The notes: generated from the sequence alone by a model not told the origin. A stretch of DNA of 64,000 nt from Tabrizicola soli (GCF_015999335.1 NZ_JAEACP010000005.1:124001-188000), one strand, 5' to 3'. Positions 25,460 to 34,098 are shown, numbered from the stretch's first letter. Numbers and translations are program-made.

Positions 25460-26002
25460 GTGACAGCAAGGATTCGGATCGAAGCGCCGGGCAACGGCTT
25501 TCTGGCGGGCCTCGCGCATCTGGCCTCGGCGGCCGCGCTGTGGCCGGTCCCGCAGCCCGCGCCGGATGCGGAAACTGCCGGGCGGGTGGCCCTCTTCGGC
25601 CGCCCCGAGGGCACGATGGCCGATGTCGCGAACTGGCTGCGGCGGGACGGGGTGGCAATCGCCTGGGCGAAACCGGCGCCGGAGCTGCTGGCCTCGCTGG
25701 CGGCGGATCGGCGGATCGGCCTTGCGCTGATCGACCTTGACGCCATGGGAGGCATCCTGGCCGCGCTCGAGAGCCTCCTGGTGCTGCGCCGCAGCCGCCC
25801 CGACCTGCCGGTGATCCTGGTGTCGCGCGGCTTTCTCACCGACGACTTCGACCTCGAGCGGCTGCCGCTTTGCGATGCCTCGCTGCGTGCCCCGGTGCGG
25901 CGGGCGATGCTGGAATTCGCGCTGGGCGAGGCGGCCGAGGTGAACAACCCGATCTGGGTCTCGCGCCAGGCCGAAGCGTGCGGCAGCCGCGCGCAGCCGT
26001 GA
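25460..26002 (+). CDS. Receiver-like protein of unknown function
   Basis: I do not recognise a named family. The 180-residue product from the GTG at 25460 has an alternating hydrophobic pattern like a response-regulator receiver: VALFGRPEG, then LALIDLDAMGG with an aspartate where phosphorylation would occur, then LPVILVSRGFL. The lysine of a true receiver is not obvious, and no output domain follows, so it may be degenerate or a pseudo-receiver. A longer reading from further upstream would run through the tRNA and is rejected. The 199 bp from the tRNA to this start show no other gene. Confidence 0.5.
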   Translation: MTARIRIEAPGNGFLAGLAHLASAAALWPVPQPAPDAETAGRVALFGRPEGTMADVANWLRRDGVAIAWAKPAPELLASLAADRRIGLALIDLDAMGGILAALESLLVLRRSRPDLPVILVSRGFLTDDFDLERLPLCDASLRAPVRRAMLEFALGEAAEVNNPIWVSRQAEACGSRAQP

Positions 26003-26024
26003 GCTTCGGGGCGCCGTCGCAGCT

Positions 26025-26795
26025 TCAGGCCGCACTTGCCGGATAGCGATAGCCGAGCCGCGCCTCGAGTTCCTGGTCGCATTCCGCGCGCAGGAAGGCG
26101 AGGTCGTCGGCCGACAGGATCTCGGGCAAAGGCGGCCGCGCCGCCACCGCCGGCTGGAACCGCGCACCCAGCCGTTTCAGCACCGGCCGCAGCGCCGTAT
26201 CCGGGGCGGGCAGGCCGAACGCCGCCCGGAACGCCATCAGCAGGCCCTGCGGATCGGCGATGGCGGCCTCCATCCGCAGCAGGCAGACGTTGCAGTCCCG
26301 GTTCAGGAACCCCAGATGCGAGGCCAGCTTGCCCCGGCGCAGCGCAAAGAGGTTGGGATAGCGCCGTCCCGTGACCGGGTCGCGATCCTGTTGCAGCGGC
26401 TGGCCCGGCTCTGGCCCGGCCAGATGCATGTCGAAATAGCGCGGCCGGTCGATGATCGTGTCCCAGGGGGCACGGATGAATTCGGGGAAGGCCAGGCGCT
26501 GCATGCCGGGGCGGCTGTGCCAGGGCTTGGCGAACATCGACCGCGCCCAGTCGTCGGCCCGGCGCACCGCGATCACCACCACCAGGTCCGAAGGGACCTG
26601 CAGCATCTGCGCATGGCCATGCTTCCAGCCAAGCGCCTCGGTCGCGGCAAGCGGCAGGTTGCGCCCCAGGATCCGCTTGACGAAATTGGTGCCCGAACTG
26701 CGCTCGCCGATCACCTGGAACCGGGCGACCTTCGTGCCCAGGGCGGCGCAGAACAGTCCGGTGGTCGCAAAGTCGGCGGGGATGGGATAGGGCAC
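26025..26795 (-). CDS. Sulfotransferase-like protein
   Basis: A 256-residue protein starting at GTG with a GAGG ribosome binding site. Residues 30-41 (GERSSGTNFVKR) resemble the 5'-phosphosulfate loop of sulfotransferases (S/T-G-T). LVVVIAVRRADDWARSMF resembles the second PAPS-binding region, where an Arg and Ser hold the 3'-phosphate. Families with such features include sulfotransferases and nucleotide-sugar modifying enzymes. It is divergent from a glycosyltransferase gene 97 bp away. Substrate is unknown. Confidence 0.6.
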   Translation of the reverse strand: MPYPIPADFATTGLFCAALGTKVARFQVIGERSSGTNFVKRILGRNLPLAATEALGWKHGHAQMLQVPSDLVVVIAVRRADDWARSMFAKPWHSRPGMQRLAFPEFIRAPWDTIIDRPRYFDMHLAGPEPGQPLQQDRDPVTGRRYPNLFALRRGKLASHLGFLNRDCNVCLLRMEAAIADPQGLLMAFRAAFGLPAPDTALRPVLKRLGARFQPAVAARPPLPEILSADDLAFLRAECDQELEARLGYRYPASAA

Positions 26796-26891
26796 TCTTT
26801 ACCTCGGAACGGGCGACATTTTGCGATTCTCGCTGCTGTGGAATGAGGTTAGGCTGCGTTCCGGGCAAGAACAACAACGACGGGGCCGGGG

Positions 26892-27767
26892 ATGCAGACG
26901 ACGGTGGCGGCGGTCACGATGGTCCGGGACGATCCGTTCTTCCTGCGGATCTGGCTGGACTATTACGGCACGCGGCTGGGGCGCGAGAATTGCTATGTCG
27001 TCAATCACGGCCGCGGGGCCGGGGTCAGCGCGATGGCGGCGGGCTGCAACATCATCGGCATCCCCGGCGAGCATCACAAGAACTTCGACATGCGGCGCTG
27101 GCGGCTTCTGAACAACCTCGTCATGGGCCTGCGGGTCTATTACGACCATGTCATCGTCGGCGATGTGGACGAGCTGGTGGTGGTCGATCCGGCGGCCGGC
27201 AAGGACCTGGTGCCCTGGCTGGCGGCGATCCCGGCCGACCGGGTGCTGACCCCGCTGGGGCTGGAGGTGATCCACCGCATCGACCTGGAGCCCGAGCCGA
27301 TCGCCGGCAAGGTGCTGGGTCCGCGCCGCCATGTCCGGGTCGCGCCGCATTACTCCAAGCCCTGCGTGATCTCGGCCGGGACCAAGATCGCGCGCGGCGG
27401 GCATTTCGCCTCGCATGACAAGTTGCACGCCCCGGACGAGTTGTATCTCTTCCACCTCAAGTTCTGCGACTTTCCGGCCTATGTCGAGGTGATGAACGCC
27501 CGCAATGCGGTGGCGGCGGCGACCGGGGTCGGGGTCAAGGAGGCCTCGATCGGGCGGCACTGGTTCGCCGAGGCCAGGGGCGAGGACCGCGCGCTGTTCG
27601 AGGGGTTCGCCGTCCTGCCGAAGCTCGAGGGGTTCCAGATGGGTCCCTACCGCCGGAGGATGCACCGCAGCTTCAAGCCGCGCGGCGATACCGGCTTTTG
27701 GGAATTCGCCCGGCCGGACTACAACGAGCAGCATGAGCTGCCGGAGCGGTTCCTCGGCCTGTTCTGA
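26892..27767 (+). CDS. Glycosyltransferase family 2-like protein
   Basis: Predicted sugar transferase of 291 residues. It starts VAAVTMVRDDPFFLRIWLDY, a nucleotide-sugar binding motif, and has HVIVGDVDELVVVDP around residue 90, with a DVD metal site. It is related at motif level to the glycosyltransferases at 7.6-10.9 kb, though the middle differs. It lies divergent from the sulfotransferase-like gene and ends 2 bp before the minus-strand ABC ATPase gene, so their transcripts converge. Confidence 0.78.
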   Translation: MQTTVAAVTMVRDDPFFLRIWLDYYGTRLGRENCYVVNHGRGAGVSAMAAGCNIIGIPGEHHKNFDMRRWRLLNNLVMGLRVYYDHVIVGDVDELVVVDPAAGKDLVPWLAAIPADRVLTPLGLEVIHRIDLEPEPIAGKVLGPRRHVRVAPHYSKPCVISAGTKIARGGHFASHDKLHAPDELYLFHLKFCDFPAYVEVMNARNAVAAATGVGVKEASIGRHWFAEARGEDRALFEGFAVLPKLEGFQMGPYRRRMHRSFKPRGDTGFWEFARPDYNEQHELPERFLGLF

Positions 27768-27769
27768 AC

Positions 27770-28828
27770 TCACGCCGGCAGCAGGATCGCATCCACGGCG
27801 GCAAAGCTGATCTCGGCCGCGCTGCCGACCGGCGGCGGTGGCTGGTCGGGGCGGTTGAACGTGTCCAGCGCCACGACGGACCCCTCGACCCGCGCCCGGA
27901 TGCGGATGACCGAGCCCAGGAAATGCACCTCGTCGATGGTTGCGGGCAGCACGACCTCGCGTCCCTCGGCGCGGCCCAGGCTGATCGCCTCGGGGCGCAG
28001 GGCGAGCGTGACCGAAGCGCCCTCTGCCGCCGGGATCGCCTGCGCAAGGTCGAGCGCCTGTCCGGCGACGGTCACGCGTCCCGCCTCGGGGGCGACGACC
28101 CTGGCCTCCAGCATGTTCAGCGTGCCGACGAACCCCGCCACGAAGCGGGTGCTGGGCTTGTTGTAGATCTCGAACGGGGCGCCGGCCTGTTCGGCGATGC
28201 CGCCGTTCATCACCACGATCCGGTCCGAGATCGACATCGCCTCTTCCTGGTCATGCGTCACGAAGATCGTGGTGATCCCCAGCTCGCGCTGGATCTCGCG
28301 GATCTCGTTGCGCAAGGAGACGCGGACCTTGGCATCCAGCGCCGACAGCGGCTCGTCCAAGAGAAGGACGCGCGGCCGGGGGGCCAGCGCGCGCGCCAGC
28401 GCGACCCGCTGCTGCTGGCCGCCCGACAGCTGGAAGGGAAAGCGCGCGCCCAGGTCGGGCAGGCCGATCAACTGCAGCATCTCGGCCACCCTGGCGTCCC
28501 GTTCGGACCGGGAGACGCCCTTGACGCGCAGGCCGAAAGCCACGTTGTCGGCGACGGTCATGTTCGGGAACAGCGCATAGGCCTGGAACATCATCCCGAT
28601 GTTGCGCTGGTTGGCGCGCTGGTCGCCGACGTCATGCCCGTCGATCCGGATCGTGCCCGAGGTCGGGGCCTCGAACCCCGCCACCATCCGCAGCACCGTG
28701 GTCTTGCCGCAGCCCGACGGCCCCAGCAGCGAGACGAACTCGCCCTTTTCGATCGCCAGGCTGAAAGCCTTGACCACGCGGTTGGCGCCGAAGGTCTTTT
28801 CCAGGTCGGTCAGCTCAAGGAAGGCCAT
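27770..28828 (-). CDS. ABC transporter ATP-binding protein (PotA/FbpC-like)
   Basis: Cytoplasmic ATPase of an importer, 352 residues. Walker A GPSGCGKTT, Q-loop MMFQAYALFPNM, signature [13 protein letters not shown], Walker B VLLLDEPLSALDAKVR and FVTHDQEEAMSISD are all present, followed by a C-terminal TOBE domain (about residues 240-345). Such ATPases serve polyamine, iron(III), thiamine or phosphonate importers. It overlaps the upstream permease by one base (TGATG) and is the last gene of a four-gene operon. Confidence 0.92.
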   Translation of the reverse strand: MAFLELTDLEKTFGANRVVKAFSLAIEKGEFVSLLGPSGCGKTTVLRMVAGFEAPTSGTIRIDGHDVGDQRANQRNIGMMFQAYALFPNMTVADNVAFGLRVKGVSRSERDARVAEMLQLIGLPDLGARFPFQLSGGQQQRVALARALAPRPRVLLLDEPLSALDAKVRVSLRNEIREIQRELGITTIFVTHDQEEAMSISDRIVVMNGGIAEQAGAPFEIYNKPSTRFVAGFVGTLNMLEARVVAPEAGRVTVAGQALDLAQAIPAAEGASVTLALRPEAISLGRAEGREVVLPATIDEVHFLGSVIRIRARVEGSVVALDTFNRPDQPPPPVGSAAEISFAAVDAILLPA

Positions 28829-29610
28829 CAGGCTTTCGCCCTTTCATGTTTCGAGAAGCGGGTGACAAGCTGGATCAGCCCCATGCAGCCCCAGGTGATG
28901 GCGAAGGCGATCACGGCCAGGGCCGGCGGCTCGTAGGCGCGGTTGGCGCCCAGAAGCTGCATGTAGGGGCCGAAGGCCGGGCGGTTCAGCAGCGCGGCCA
29001 TGGTGAATTCGCCGATCACGATGGCGAGCGTCAGGAAGGCCCCCGACAGGACCGCGACCAGCACGTTCGGCAGGATGATCCGCGCCAGGATGGTGAACCA
29101 GCCCGCCCCCAGCGACTGCGCCGCCTCGGTCAGGGTGGCGACGTCGATGGTGCGCAGCCCGGTGTCCACCGCGCGGTACATGTAGGGCAGGGCCAGGGTG
29201 GCATAGCCCATGGTCAAGAGGATGTCGGTCCCGAAGGCCGAGCCGGTCAGCGGCAGGAAGGACGAGGTGTTGTAGAGCCGGATATAGCCGAAGACGATGA
29301 CGATGGCCGGGATCACCAGCGGCAGGAGGGTGATGAACTCGATGATCGGCCGGGCCTGCGGCAGCTTCAGGCGCACCCAATAGGCGGTCGGCACCACGAG
29401 GAGCACGCCGAAGACGATCGTGGCGGCGGCCAGGGTCAGGGAATAGCCGAAGGTCTCCCAGAAGCGGGGGTCCTCGAAGACGCGGACATAGGCGTCGAAG
29501 GAATACTCTCCCCGCCGCATCTTCAGGCTGAACTCGGTCATCCCGATCAGCGGCAGAAGGAAGTAGAGGCAGCCCAGAAGGAAGGCCGCCCAGGCGACAA
29601 GGCGCTTCAT
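28828..29610 (-). CDS. ABC transporter permease (PotC-like)
   Basis: Inner-membrane permease, 260 residues with six hydrophobic spans. The conserved EAA loop reads TLTEAAQSLGAGWFTILARIILPN. It starts at ATG 29610 and overlaps the other permease by 4 bp. The gene order binding protein, permease, permease, ATPase is that of the polyamine/iron importer class. Ligand unknown. Confidence 0.9.
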   Translation of the reverse strand: MKRLVAWAAFLLGCLYFLLPLIGMTEFSLKMRRGEYSFDAYVRVFEDPRFWETFGYSLTLAAATIVFGVLLVVPTAYWVRLKLPQARPIIEFITLLPLVIPAIVIVFGYIRLYNTSSFLPLTGSAFGTDILLTMGYATLALPYMYRAVDTGLRTIDVATLTEAAQSLGAGWFTILARIILPNVLVAVLSGAFLTLAIVIGEFTMAALLNRPAFGPYMQLLGANRAYEPPALAVIAFAITWGCMGLIQLVTRFSKHERAKA

Positions 29611-30512
29611 TTCAGCCACCTCTCGGACCGGGTGCGCAAGACGATGTAGATGACATTGGCCAGCCCGGTGATCACGATCATCCCGAAGGCCAGCGCATAG
29701 CCGAGGTTCGGATTGCCCAGCACATCGCCGCGGATCTGCGCGAAAAGCTTGATCGGCACGATGTTCAGCTGCGGCCCGGTCAGGGCGAAGGCGGTGGCGA
29801 CGGCGCCGAAGGAATTGGCGAACAGCAGCGCGAAGGTGCCCAGCAGCGAGGGGAACAGGATCGGCAGCGCCACCATGCGCCAGTATTGCGCCCAGGTCGC
29901 GCCCAGCACCTCGGCCGCCTCGCGCCATTCGCGCTTGAGCCCGTCCAGCGCGGGGATGATGATCAGGATCATCAGCGGGATCTGGAAGAAGAGATAGGTG
30001 ACGACGAGACCCCAGAAGGACAGCAGGTTGAAGCCATAGGCGCGCAGGTTGATGCCGAACTCGGTCTTCAGCCACAGCGTGACCAGCCCGGCCGGCCCCA
30101 GCGTGGCGATGAAGGCAAAGGCCAGGGGCACGCCCGCGAAGTTCGAGGCGACGCCGGAAAAGGTGAGGAGCGGGCTGCGCAGCCGCTTCGGCAGGCCGCC
30201 GAACACCACCGCCGCCGCCATGGCGAAGCCCACCGCGCAGCCCAGGAGCGCGGTGATCAGCGACAGCTTGATCGAGGTCCAGTAGGCGTTGCGGATCGAG
30301 TCGGTGTTCAGGTCGATCAGGTTCTGCAGCGTGAAGCCGCCGTCGGGCGACTGGAAGGCCCCGATCACGATCTTCATCGTCGGCAGGATCAGGAACAGCA
30401 GCGCGAAAGCCACGAAGGGCAGGATGCCCAGCCATTCGACGGGCAGGCGCCACTTCGGACGGGCGCGCGGGCGGGCTTGTGGCATCGACGGTCGGTCCCC
30501 CTTGTCGGTCAT
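29607..30512 (-). CDS. ABC transporter permease (PotB-like)
   Basis: Inner-membrane permease of 301 residues with a Pro/Arg-rich cytoplasmic N-terminus and six spans from about residue 28. The EAA loop is EAAEVLGATWAQYWRMVALP. It works with the downstream permease as a heterodimer. A GC-rich stem-loop lies between the binding-protein gene and this gene. Confidence 0.9.
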   Translation of the reverse strand: MTDKGDRPSMPQARPRARPKWRLPVEWLGILPFVAFALLFLILPTMKIVIGAFQSPDGGFTLQNLIDLNTDSIRNAYWTSIKLSLITALLGCAVGFAMAAAVVFGGLPKRLRSPLLTFSGVASNFAGVPLAFAFIATLGPAGLVTLWLKTEFGINLRAYGFNLLSFWGLVVTYLFFQIPLMILIIIPALDGLKREWREAAEVLGATWAQYWRMVALPILFPSLLGTFALLFANSFGAVATAFALTGPQLNIVPIKLFAQIRGDVLGNPNLGYALAFGMIVITGLANVIYIVLRTRSERWLK

Positions 30513-30545
30513 GCCCCCGTGGCGTCTGGCGGCCAGGGTGAGCGT

Positions 30546-30574
30546 TCCCCGCCCCGGTGCGACCGGGACGGGGA
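30546..30574 (-). other. Stem-loop between binding protein and permease genes
   Basis: TCCCCG and CCCGGT (30546-30558) pair with ACCGGG and CGGGGA (30562-30574) with one mismatch and a 3-nt loop. It sits just after the binding-protein stop on the minus strand and probably raises the binding-protein message over the permeases. Confidence 0.6.
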
Positions 30575-30590
30575 GAAGCGTCGGATCAGA

Positions 30591-31691
30591 TCATTCGACG
30601 TTGGCGCCGACGACCGAATCCCAGCCGCCGGTGACGGCGGCGCTGTTGGCGTTCACCTCGTCCAGCGTCGGGAAATAGGCCGCCTCATAGGCGGCGGCCG
30701 GCGGCAGGGCGTCCAGCAGGTCCTGCGGGATCTTGCCGGCGGCGGCCATCGCGTTGAAGCGCGCCGGGTGGCAGTAGCCCTTCAGCCAGCCCAGCTGACC
30801 CTCGTCGCTGTAGAGATATTCCATCCACAGCTTCGCCGCGTTCGGCTGCGGCGCATAGGCGCTGATCGCCTGGACGTAGACGCCGGCCAGGACGCCCGAC
30901 TTCGGCACCACCACCTCGACCGGCGGGTTGCCGGCCAGGTCGTTCTTCCACGACAGGGCGTTGTAGTCCCAGGCGATGACGATCGGCGTCGTGCCCTGCG
31001 CCAGCGTGCCGGCCTTGCCGATGACCGGGACGAAGTTGCCCGCCGCGTTCAGCTGCTTGAAGAACTCCAGCCCGGCCTTCCCGGCCGCTTCGCCCGGGGC
31101 GGCGCCGGTGGCCATGCCCGCCGCCAGAACCGCGAGGATCGCCTGGTTCGAGGCGCGCGGATCGCCCGCCAGCGCGACCTGCCCGGCATATTCCGGCTTC
31201 AGGAGATCGGCCCAGTCCTGCGGCGCGTTCTCGACCAGGTCCTTGTTCACCATGAAGGACATGACGCCGTAATAGTCGCCGTACCAGTGGCCCTCGGCAT
31301 CCTTGACCGCATCCGGGATCTCGTCCCAGGTGGCGACCTTGTGCGGCTGGGTCAGCCCCTCGGCCTTGGCCGAAGGCCCGAAGGACAGGCCCACGTCGAT
31401 CACGTCGGGCGCCTGCGGACCCTTGTTGTCCTTGTTGGCCTTGATCGCCTCGACCTCGTCGGCCGAGCCCGCGTCGGGGTTCAGTTCGTTGACGGAAATC
31501 TCGGGATACTTGGCCTTGAAGCCCTCGATGACCGCGCCATAGCCGCACCAGGAATGCGGCAGGGCGATGGTGGTCAGAGTGCCTTCGGCCTTGGCAGCGG
31601 CCTCGATTTCCTCGAGCGACTGCGCGGAAACAACGCTTGCCGAAAGCATTGCGACGATACTTGCCGTTCCAAGGGCGGTCTTGAGCATCAT
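30591..31691 (-). CDS. ABC transporter substrate-binding protein
   Basis: Periplasmic receptor, 366 residues, with a signal peptide ending near VVSAQS (residue 23-24) and an AGGAGG ribosome binding site 9 nt before the first of two ATG codons. It has an extracellular-binding fold of the PotD/FbpA type: LTTIALPHSWCGYG, ISVNELNPDAGS, a hinge SFMVNKDLVENAPQDWADLLKPEY and a C-terminal WLKGYCHPARFNAM. The family takes polyamines, ferric iron, thiamine or sulfonate/phosphonate ligands; these motifs do not decide it. First gene of the operon. Confidence 0.88.
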   Translation of the reverse strand: MMLKTALGTASIVAMLSASVVSAQSLEEIEAAAKAEGTLTTIALPHSWCGYGAVIEGFKAKYPEISVNELNPDAGSADEVEAIKANKDNKGPQAPDVIDVGLSFGPSAKAEGLTQPHKVATWDEIPDAVKDAEGHWYGDYYGVMSFMVNKDLVENAPQDWADLLKPEYAGQVALAGDPRASNQAILAVLAAGMATGAAPGEAAGKAGLEFFKQLNAAGNFVPVIGKAGTLAQGTTPIVIAWDYNALSWKNDLAGNPPVEVVVPKSGVLAGVYVQAISAYAPQPNAAKLWMEYLYSDEGQLGWLKGYCHPARFNAMAAAGKIPQDLLDALPPAAAYEAAYFPTLDEVNANSAAVTGGWDSVVGANVE

Positions 31692-31935
31692 TTGGGTCGT
31701 CCTCCTATGTTGACCGACTTCCCGTAGCCCGCGTCTCCGACAGGATTGTGACAGTTCCTGTGGGGCGGCCGGTAGCTGGCCCTCCTTTGTTACGCGGCAA
31801 CCGTTTGCGTTTCCAGTCCGACGTTGGGGTCCGCCCTTCTTCGGTCCGGGGGATTGTGACGGACACAAGAGCCCGGTTGAAGCGCCGCGCGCCGCGTGGT
31901 GAGACTGCGCAGAGCACAGCGGGGGAAAACAGGCG
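31692..31935. promoter_or_regulatory. Divergent promoter region, ABC importer and GAPDH-like gene
   Basis: The 244 bp between these divergent genes hold no gene. Two similar words ATTGTGAC occur at 31745-31752 and 31853-31860, about 108 bp apart, and could be paired regulator sites. I see no convincing -35/-10 pair. Confidence 0.35.
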
Positions 31936-32910
31936 ATGCGGGTCTTCATCAACGGGTTCGGCCGGATCGGCCGGTCGGTGCTGCGGGCCTGGATGCAGGC
32001 CCCGTCGCGCTGGCCGGGGCTGGAGATCGTCGGGATCAACGACATCGCCGCGCCCGAGATGTGCGCCTATCTCTTCGAATACGACAGCGTCTTCGGCCCC
32101 TGGCGCGGGACCGTGGCGCTGGACGGCGGGGCTCTGGCGGTCGACGGCCGCCGGGTGCCGCTCTACCGGACGGGCGACCTGTCGGGCCTGGACCTTGCCG
32201 GCATGGACCTGGTGATGGAATGCACCGGCCGGGCCGAGACGCGCGAGGTGGCCGAGCGCGGCCTGAAGGCCGGGGCGGCGCGGGTGCTGGTCTCGGGCCC
32301 CTCCTCGGCGGCCGAGGCGACCGTGGTGCTCGGGGCCAACGATGCGGTGCTGGCCGGGCAGCGGATCGTCTCGAACGCCTCCTGCACGACCAATGCGCTG
32401 GCCCCGCTGGCGCGGCTGATCCACGAGAACTGGGGGATCGTCACCGGCTCGATGACGACGGTGCACTGCTACACCGGCAGCCAGCCCACGGTCGATGCCC
32501 CGGCGGCCGACTATCCGCGCAGCCGGGCGGCGGCCCTGTCGATGGTGCCGACCACGACCAGTGCCGCGCGGCTGCTGGACGGGGTGCTGCCGGCGCTTGC
32601 CGGGCGGATCGTGGCGCAGGCGGTGCGGGTGCCGGTGGCCTCGGTCTCCTGCCTGGACTTCCACCTGGTGACGGAAGCCCGGCCCACGGCCGACGAGGTC
32701 AACGCCGCCTTCCGCGCCGCCGGGGGGGTGATCGGCGCGACCGACCGGCCGCTGGTCTCGACCGACCTGCGGGCGCGGCCGGAAAGCGTGGTGATGGCCT
32801 GCCCCGAGACCAAGGTGACCGGGGCGGGGATGCTGCGGGTCTTCGGCTGGTATGACAACGAATGGGGCTTTTCCAACCGGATGCTGGACATGGCGCTGCG
32901 GATGGGGTGA
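31936..32910 (+). CDS. Glyceraldehyde-3-phosphate dehydrogenase-like protein
   Basis: A 324-residue member of the type I GAPDH family. The NAD fold INGFGRIGRSVLR is at the N-terminus, catalytic C150 lies in SNASCTTN, H177 in TTVHCYT, and the C-terminus WYDNEWGFSNRM is standard. The region after the histidine (GSQPTVDAPAADYPRSRAAA) differs from the usual HSYTNDQ...HKDLRRARAAA, so phosphate or substrate contacts may be altered. It may be a paralogue with another aldehyde substrate, for example erythrose-4-phosphate, rather than the main glycolytic enzyme. It is divergent from the ABC importer. Confidence 0.85.
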   Translation: MRVFINGFGRIGRSVLRAWMQAPSRWPGLEIVGINDIAAPEMCAYLFEYDSVFGPWRGTVALDGGALAVDGRRVPLYRTGDLSGLDLAGMDLVMECTGRAETREVAERGLKAGAARVLVSGPSSAAEATVVLGANDAVLAGQRIVSNASCTTNALAPLARLIHENWGIVTGSMTTVHCYTGSQPTVDAPAADYPRSRAAALSMVPTTTSAARLLDGVLPALAGRIVAQAVRVPVASVSCLDFHLVTEARPTADEVNAAFRAAGGVIGATDRPLVSTDLRARPESVVMACPETKVTGAGMLRVFGWYDNEWGFSNRMLDMALRMG

Positions 32911-32957
32911 GCGGATCGCCCGCGGCGGGAGAGGTCCGGACCCGAGGGGGATGCGGC

Positions 32958-33734
32958 TCAATCCAGCCCTTCGTCCGGGATCGCCAGCACCGTGCCGCAG
33001 GCCTTGCAATGCACGGCGTCGGCGTCATGCCGGCCGAGGCCGCAGGTCGGGCAGCGGAACTGGGCCTTGCGCGGGCGGAAGATCACCTGCACCAGCCGCA
33101 GGAAAAGGCTGATCCCGATGATCATGGTCACGACGGACAGAAGCTTGCCGGAAGTGCCCACCAGCGTGACGTCGCCATAGCCCGTGGTCGACAGCGTGGA
33201 CACGGTGAAATAGAGCGCATCGACATAGTTCCCGATCCGCTCGTTGATCCCCGATTGCGTCTGGTAGACCAGCGCCGTCATCGCGAAGAGGAAGATCAGC
33301 AGGTTCAGCCCGGCCCGCAGCGCGGTCTCGTTCCGGCGGAAGCCGGGGAGGTCGTCGCGCAGCTGGGTCAGCGTTTGCGGCGAATGGAACACGCGGTAAA
33401 GCCGCAGCACCCGCAGGAAGGCCAGTCCCTCGCCCCAGATCGGGACCAGAAGGGAGAAGATCACCAGCAGGTCGGCGAGGCCCCAGAGACTGAAGATCTC
33501 GCGCGAGGGGCGGCGGGCGATCCAGAGCCGGACCATCAGGTCGGCAAGGAAGATCGCGCCGATCGAGATGTCGATCGTCGTGGTGTGCAGCCCGCGCGGC
33601 AGGAAGGAGGAGGCGACCAGCCAGGCCACGATCGCCAGGTCGAAGGCCAGGAGCGCATAGCGGAAGCGATCCCCGACCGGGCCGTGGCTCTCGTAGAGGG
33701 TGCGCAGGCGGCTGCGGAGGCTGGTTTCTGGCAT
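32958..33734 (-). CDS. Voltage-gated-type potassium channel protein with zinc-ribbon tail
   Basis: Ion channel of 258 residues with six hydrophobic spans. An S4-like segment LRVLRLYRVFHS carries repeated arginines. The selectivity filter is TTGYGD at 183-188, expected for K+. The C-terminus holds two cysteine pairs, CPTC (228-231) and CKAC (243-246), a likely small zinc ribbon. The start MPETSLRSRL at 33734 is chosen over a GTG/ATG extension to 33818 that would run into a repeat. Converges with the GAPDH-like gene. Confidence 0.85.
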   Translation of the reverse strand: MPETSLRSRLRTLYESHGPVGDRFRYALLAFDLAIVAWLVASSFLPRGLHTTTIDISIGAIFLADLMVRLWIARRPSREIFSLWGLADLLVIFSLLVPIWGEGLAFLRVLRLYRVFHSPQTLTQLRDDLPGFRRNETALRAGLNLLIFLFAMTALVYQTQSGINERIGNYVDALYFTVSTLSTTGYGDVTLVGTSGKLLSVVTMIIGISLFLRLVQVIFRPRKAQFRCPTCGLGRHDADAVHCKACGTVLAIPDEGLD

Positions 33735-33815
33735 CTCGCGGGTTCCACGGCGTCTGGCCCACTGTCGGGCCGAGGGGCCGGGCAGGTCAAGCGGCGTGCA
33801 TTGCGGGGCGGGCCG

Positions 33816-33865
33816 CAAAATCCTTGAAGGAAGGATTTTGGCAAATTTCTTGAGGAAGAAATTTG
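33816..33865. repeat. Twin palindrome (site 2)
   Basis: First hairpin CAAAATCCTT (33816-33825), loop GAAGG, AAGGATTTTG (33831-33840); second CAAATTTCTT (33842-33851), loop GAGG, AAGAAATTTG (33856-33865). Centres lie 25.5 bp apart. It is upstream of the channel gene and is directly repeated, in decayed form, about 228 bp further on. The DNA between (33866-34043) shows no gene. Confidence 0.85.
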
Positions 33866-34043
33866 GCCCTGCTGGCGACGGCGGTTGGCCTGACCCTCAA
33901 TCCTTTTGGCGACTGGGCCGGCGGCATCCTTGGAGTGAAAGAGTTGGGAAGGCAGGATCTTTCCCGGGAAACGGCTGTCTGCTGGAGCGGCTGCGACGGT
34001 TGCCCCCGGCAGGGGCTTCGGGCGCGCTTGCGGCAAGGGGCCG

Positions 34044-34090
34044 AAATCCTTGAGGAAGGATTTTGACAAATTCCTTCCTCAAGAAATATG
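34044..34090. repeat. Twin palindrome (site 3), degenerate copy of site 2
   Basis: AAATCCTT (34044-34051), loop GAGG, AAGGATTT (34056-34063), then an imperfect hairpin CAAATTCCTT (34067-34076), loop CCTC, AAGAAATATG (34081-34090) with two mismatches. Centres lie 25 bp apart. It directly follows the hemE gene on the minus strand and may act as its terminator. Confidence 0.75.
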
Positions 34091-34098
34091 GCGCGACC

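Noticed and set aside
7577-27767. Prophage or genomic island boundaries around the glycosyltransferase genes
   Set aside because: No integrase, transposase or target-site duplication was found, and the tRNA-Arg at 25.2 kb shows no repeated 3' end nearby.
33700-34069. Small frames in the channel-hemE gap
   Set aside because: They cross the palindromes, have no ribosome binding site and show no recognisable motifs.
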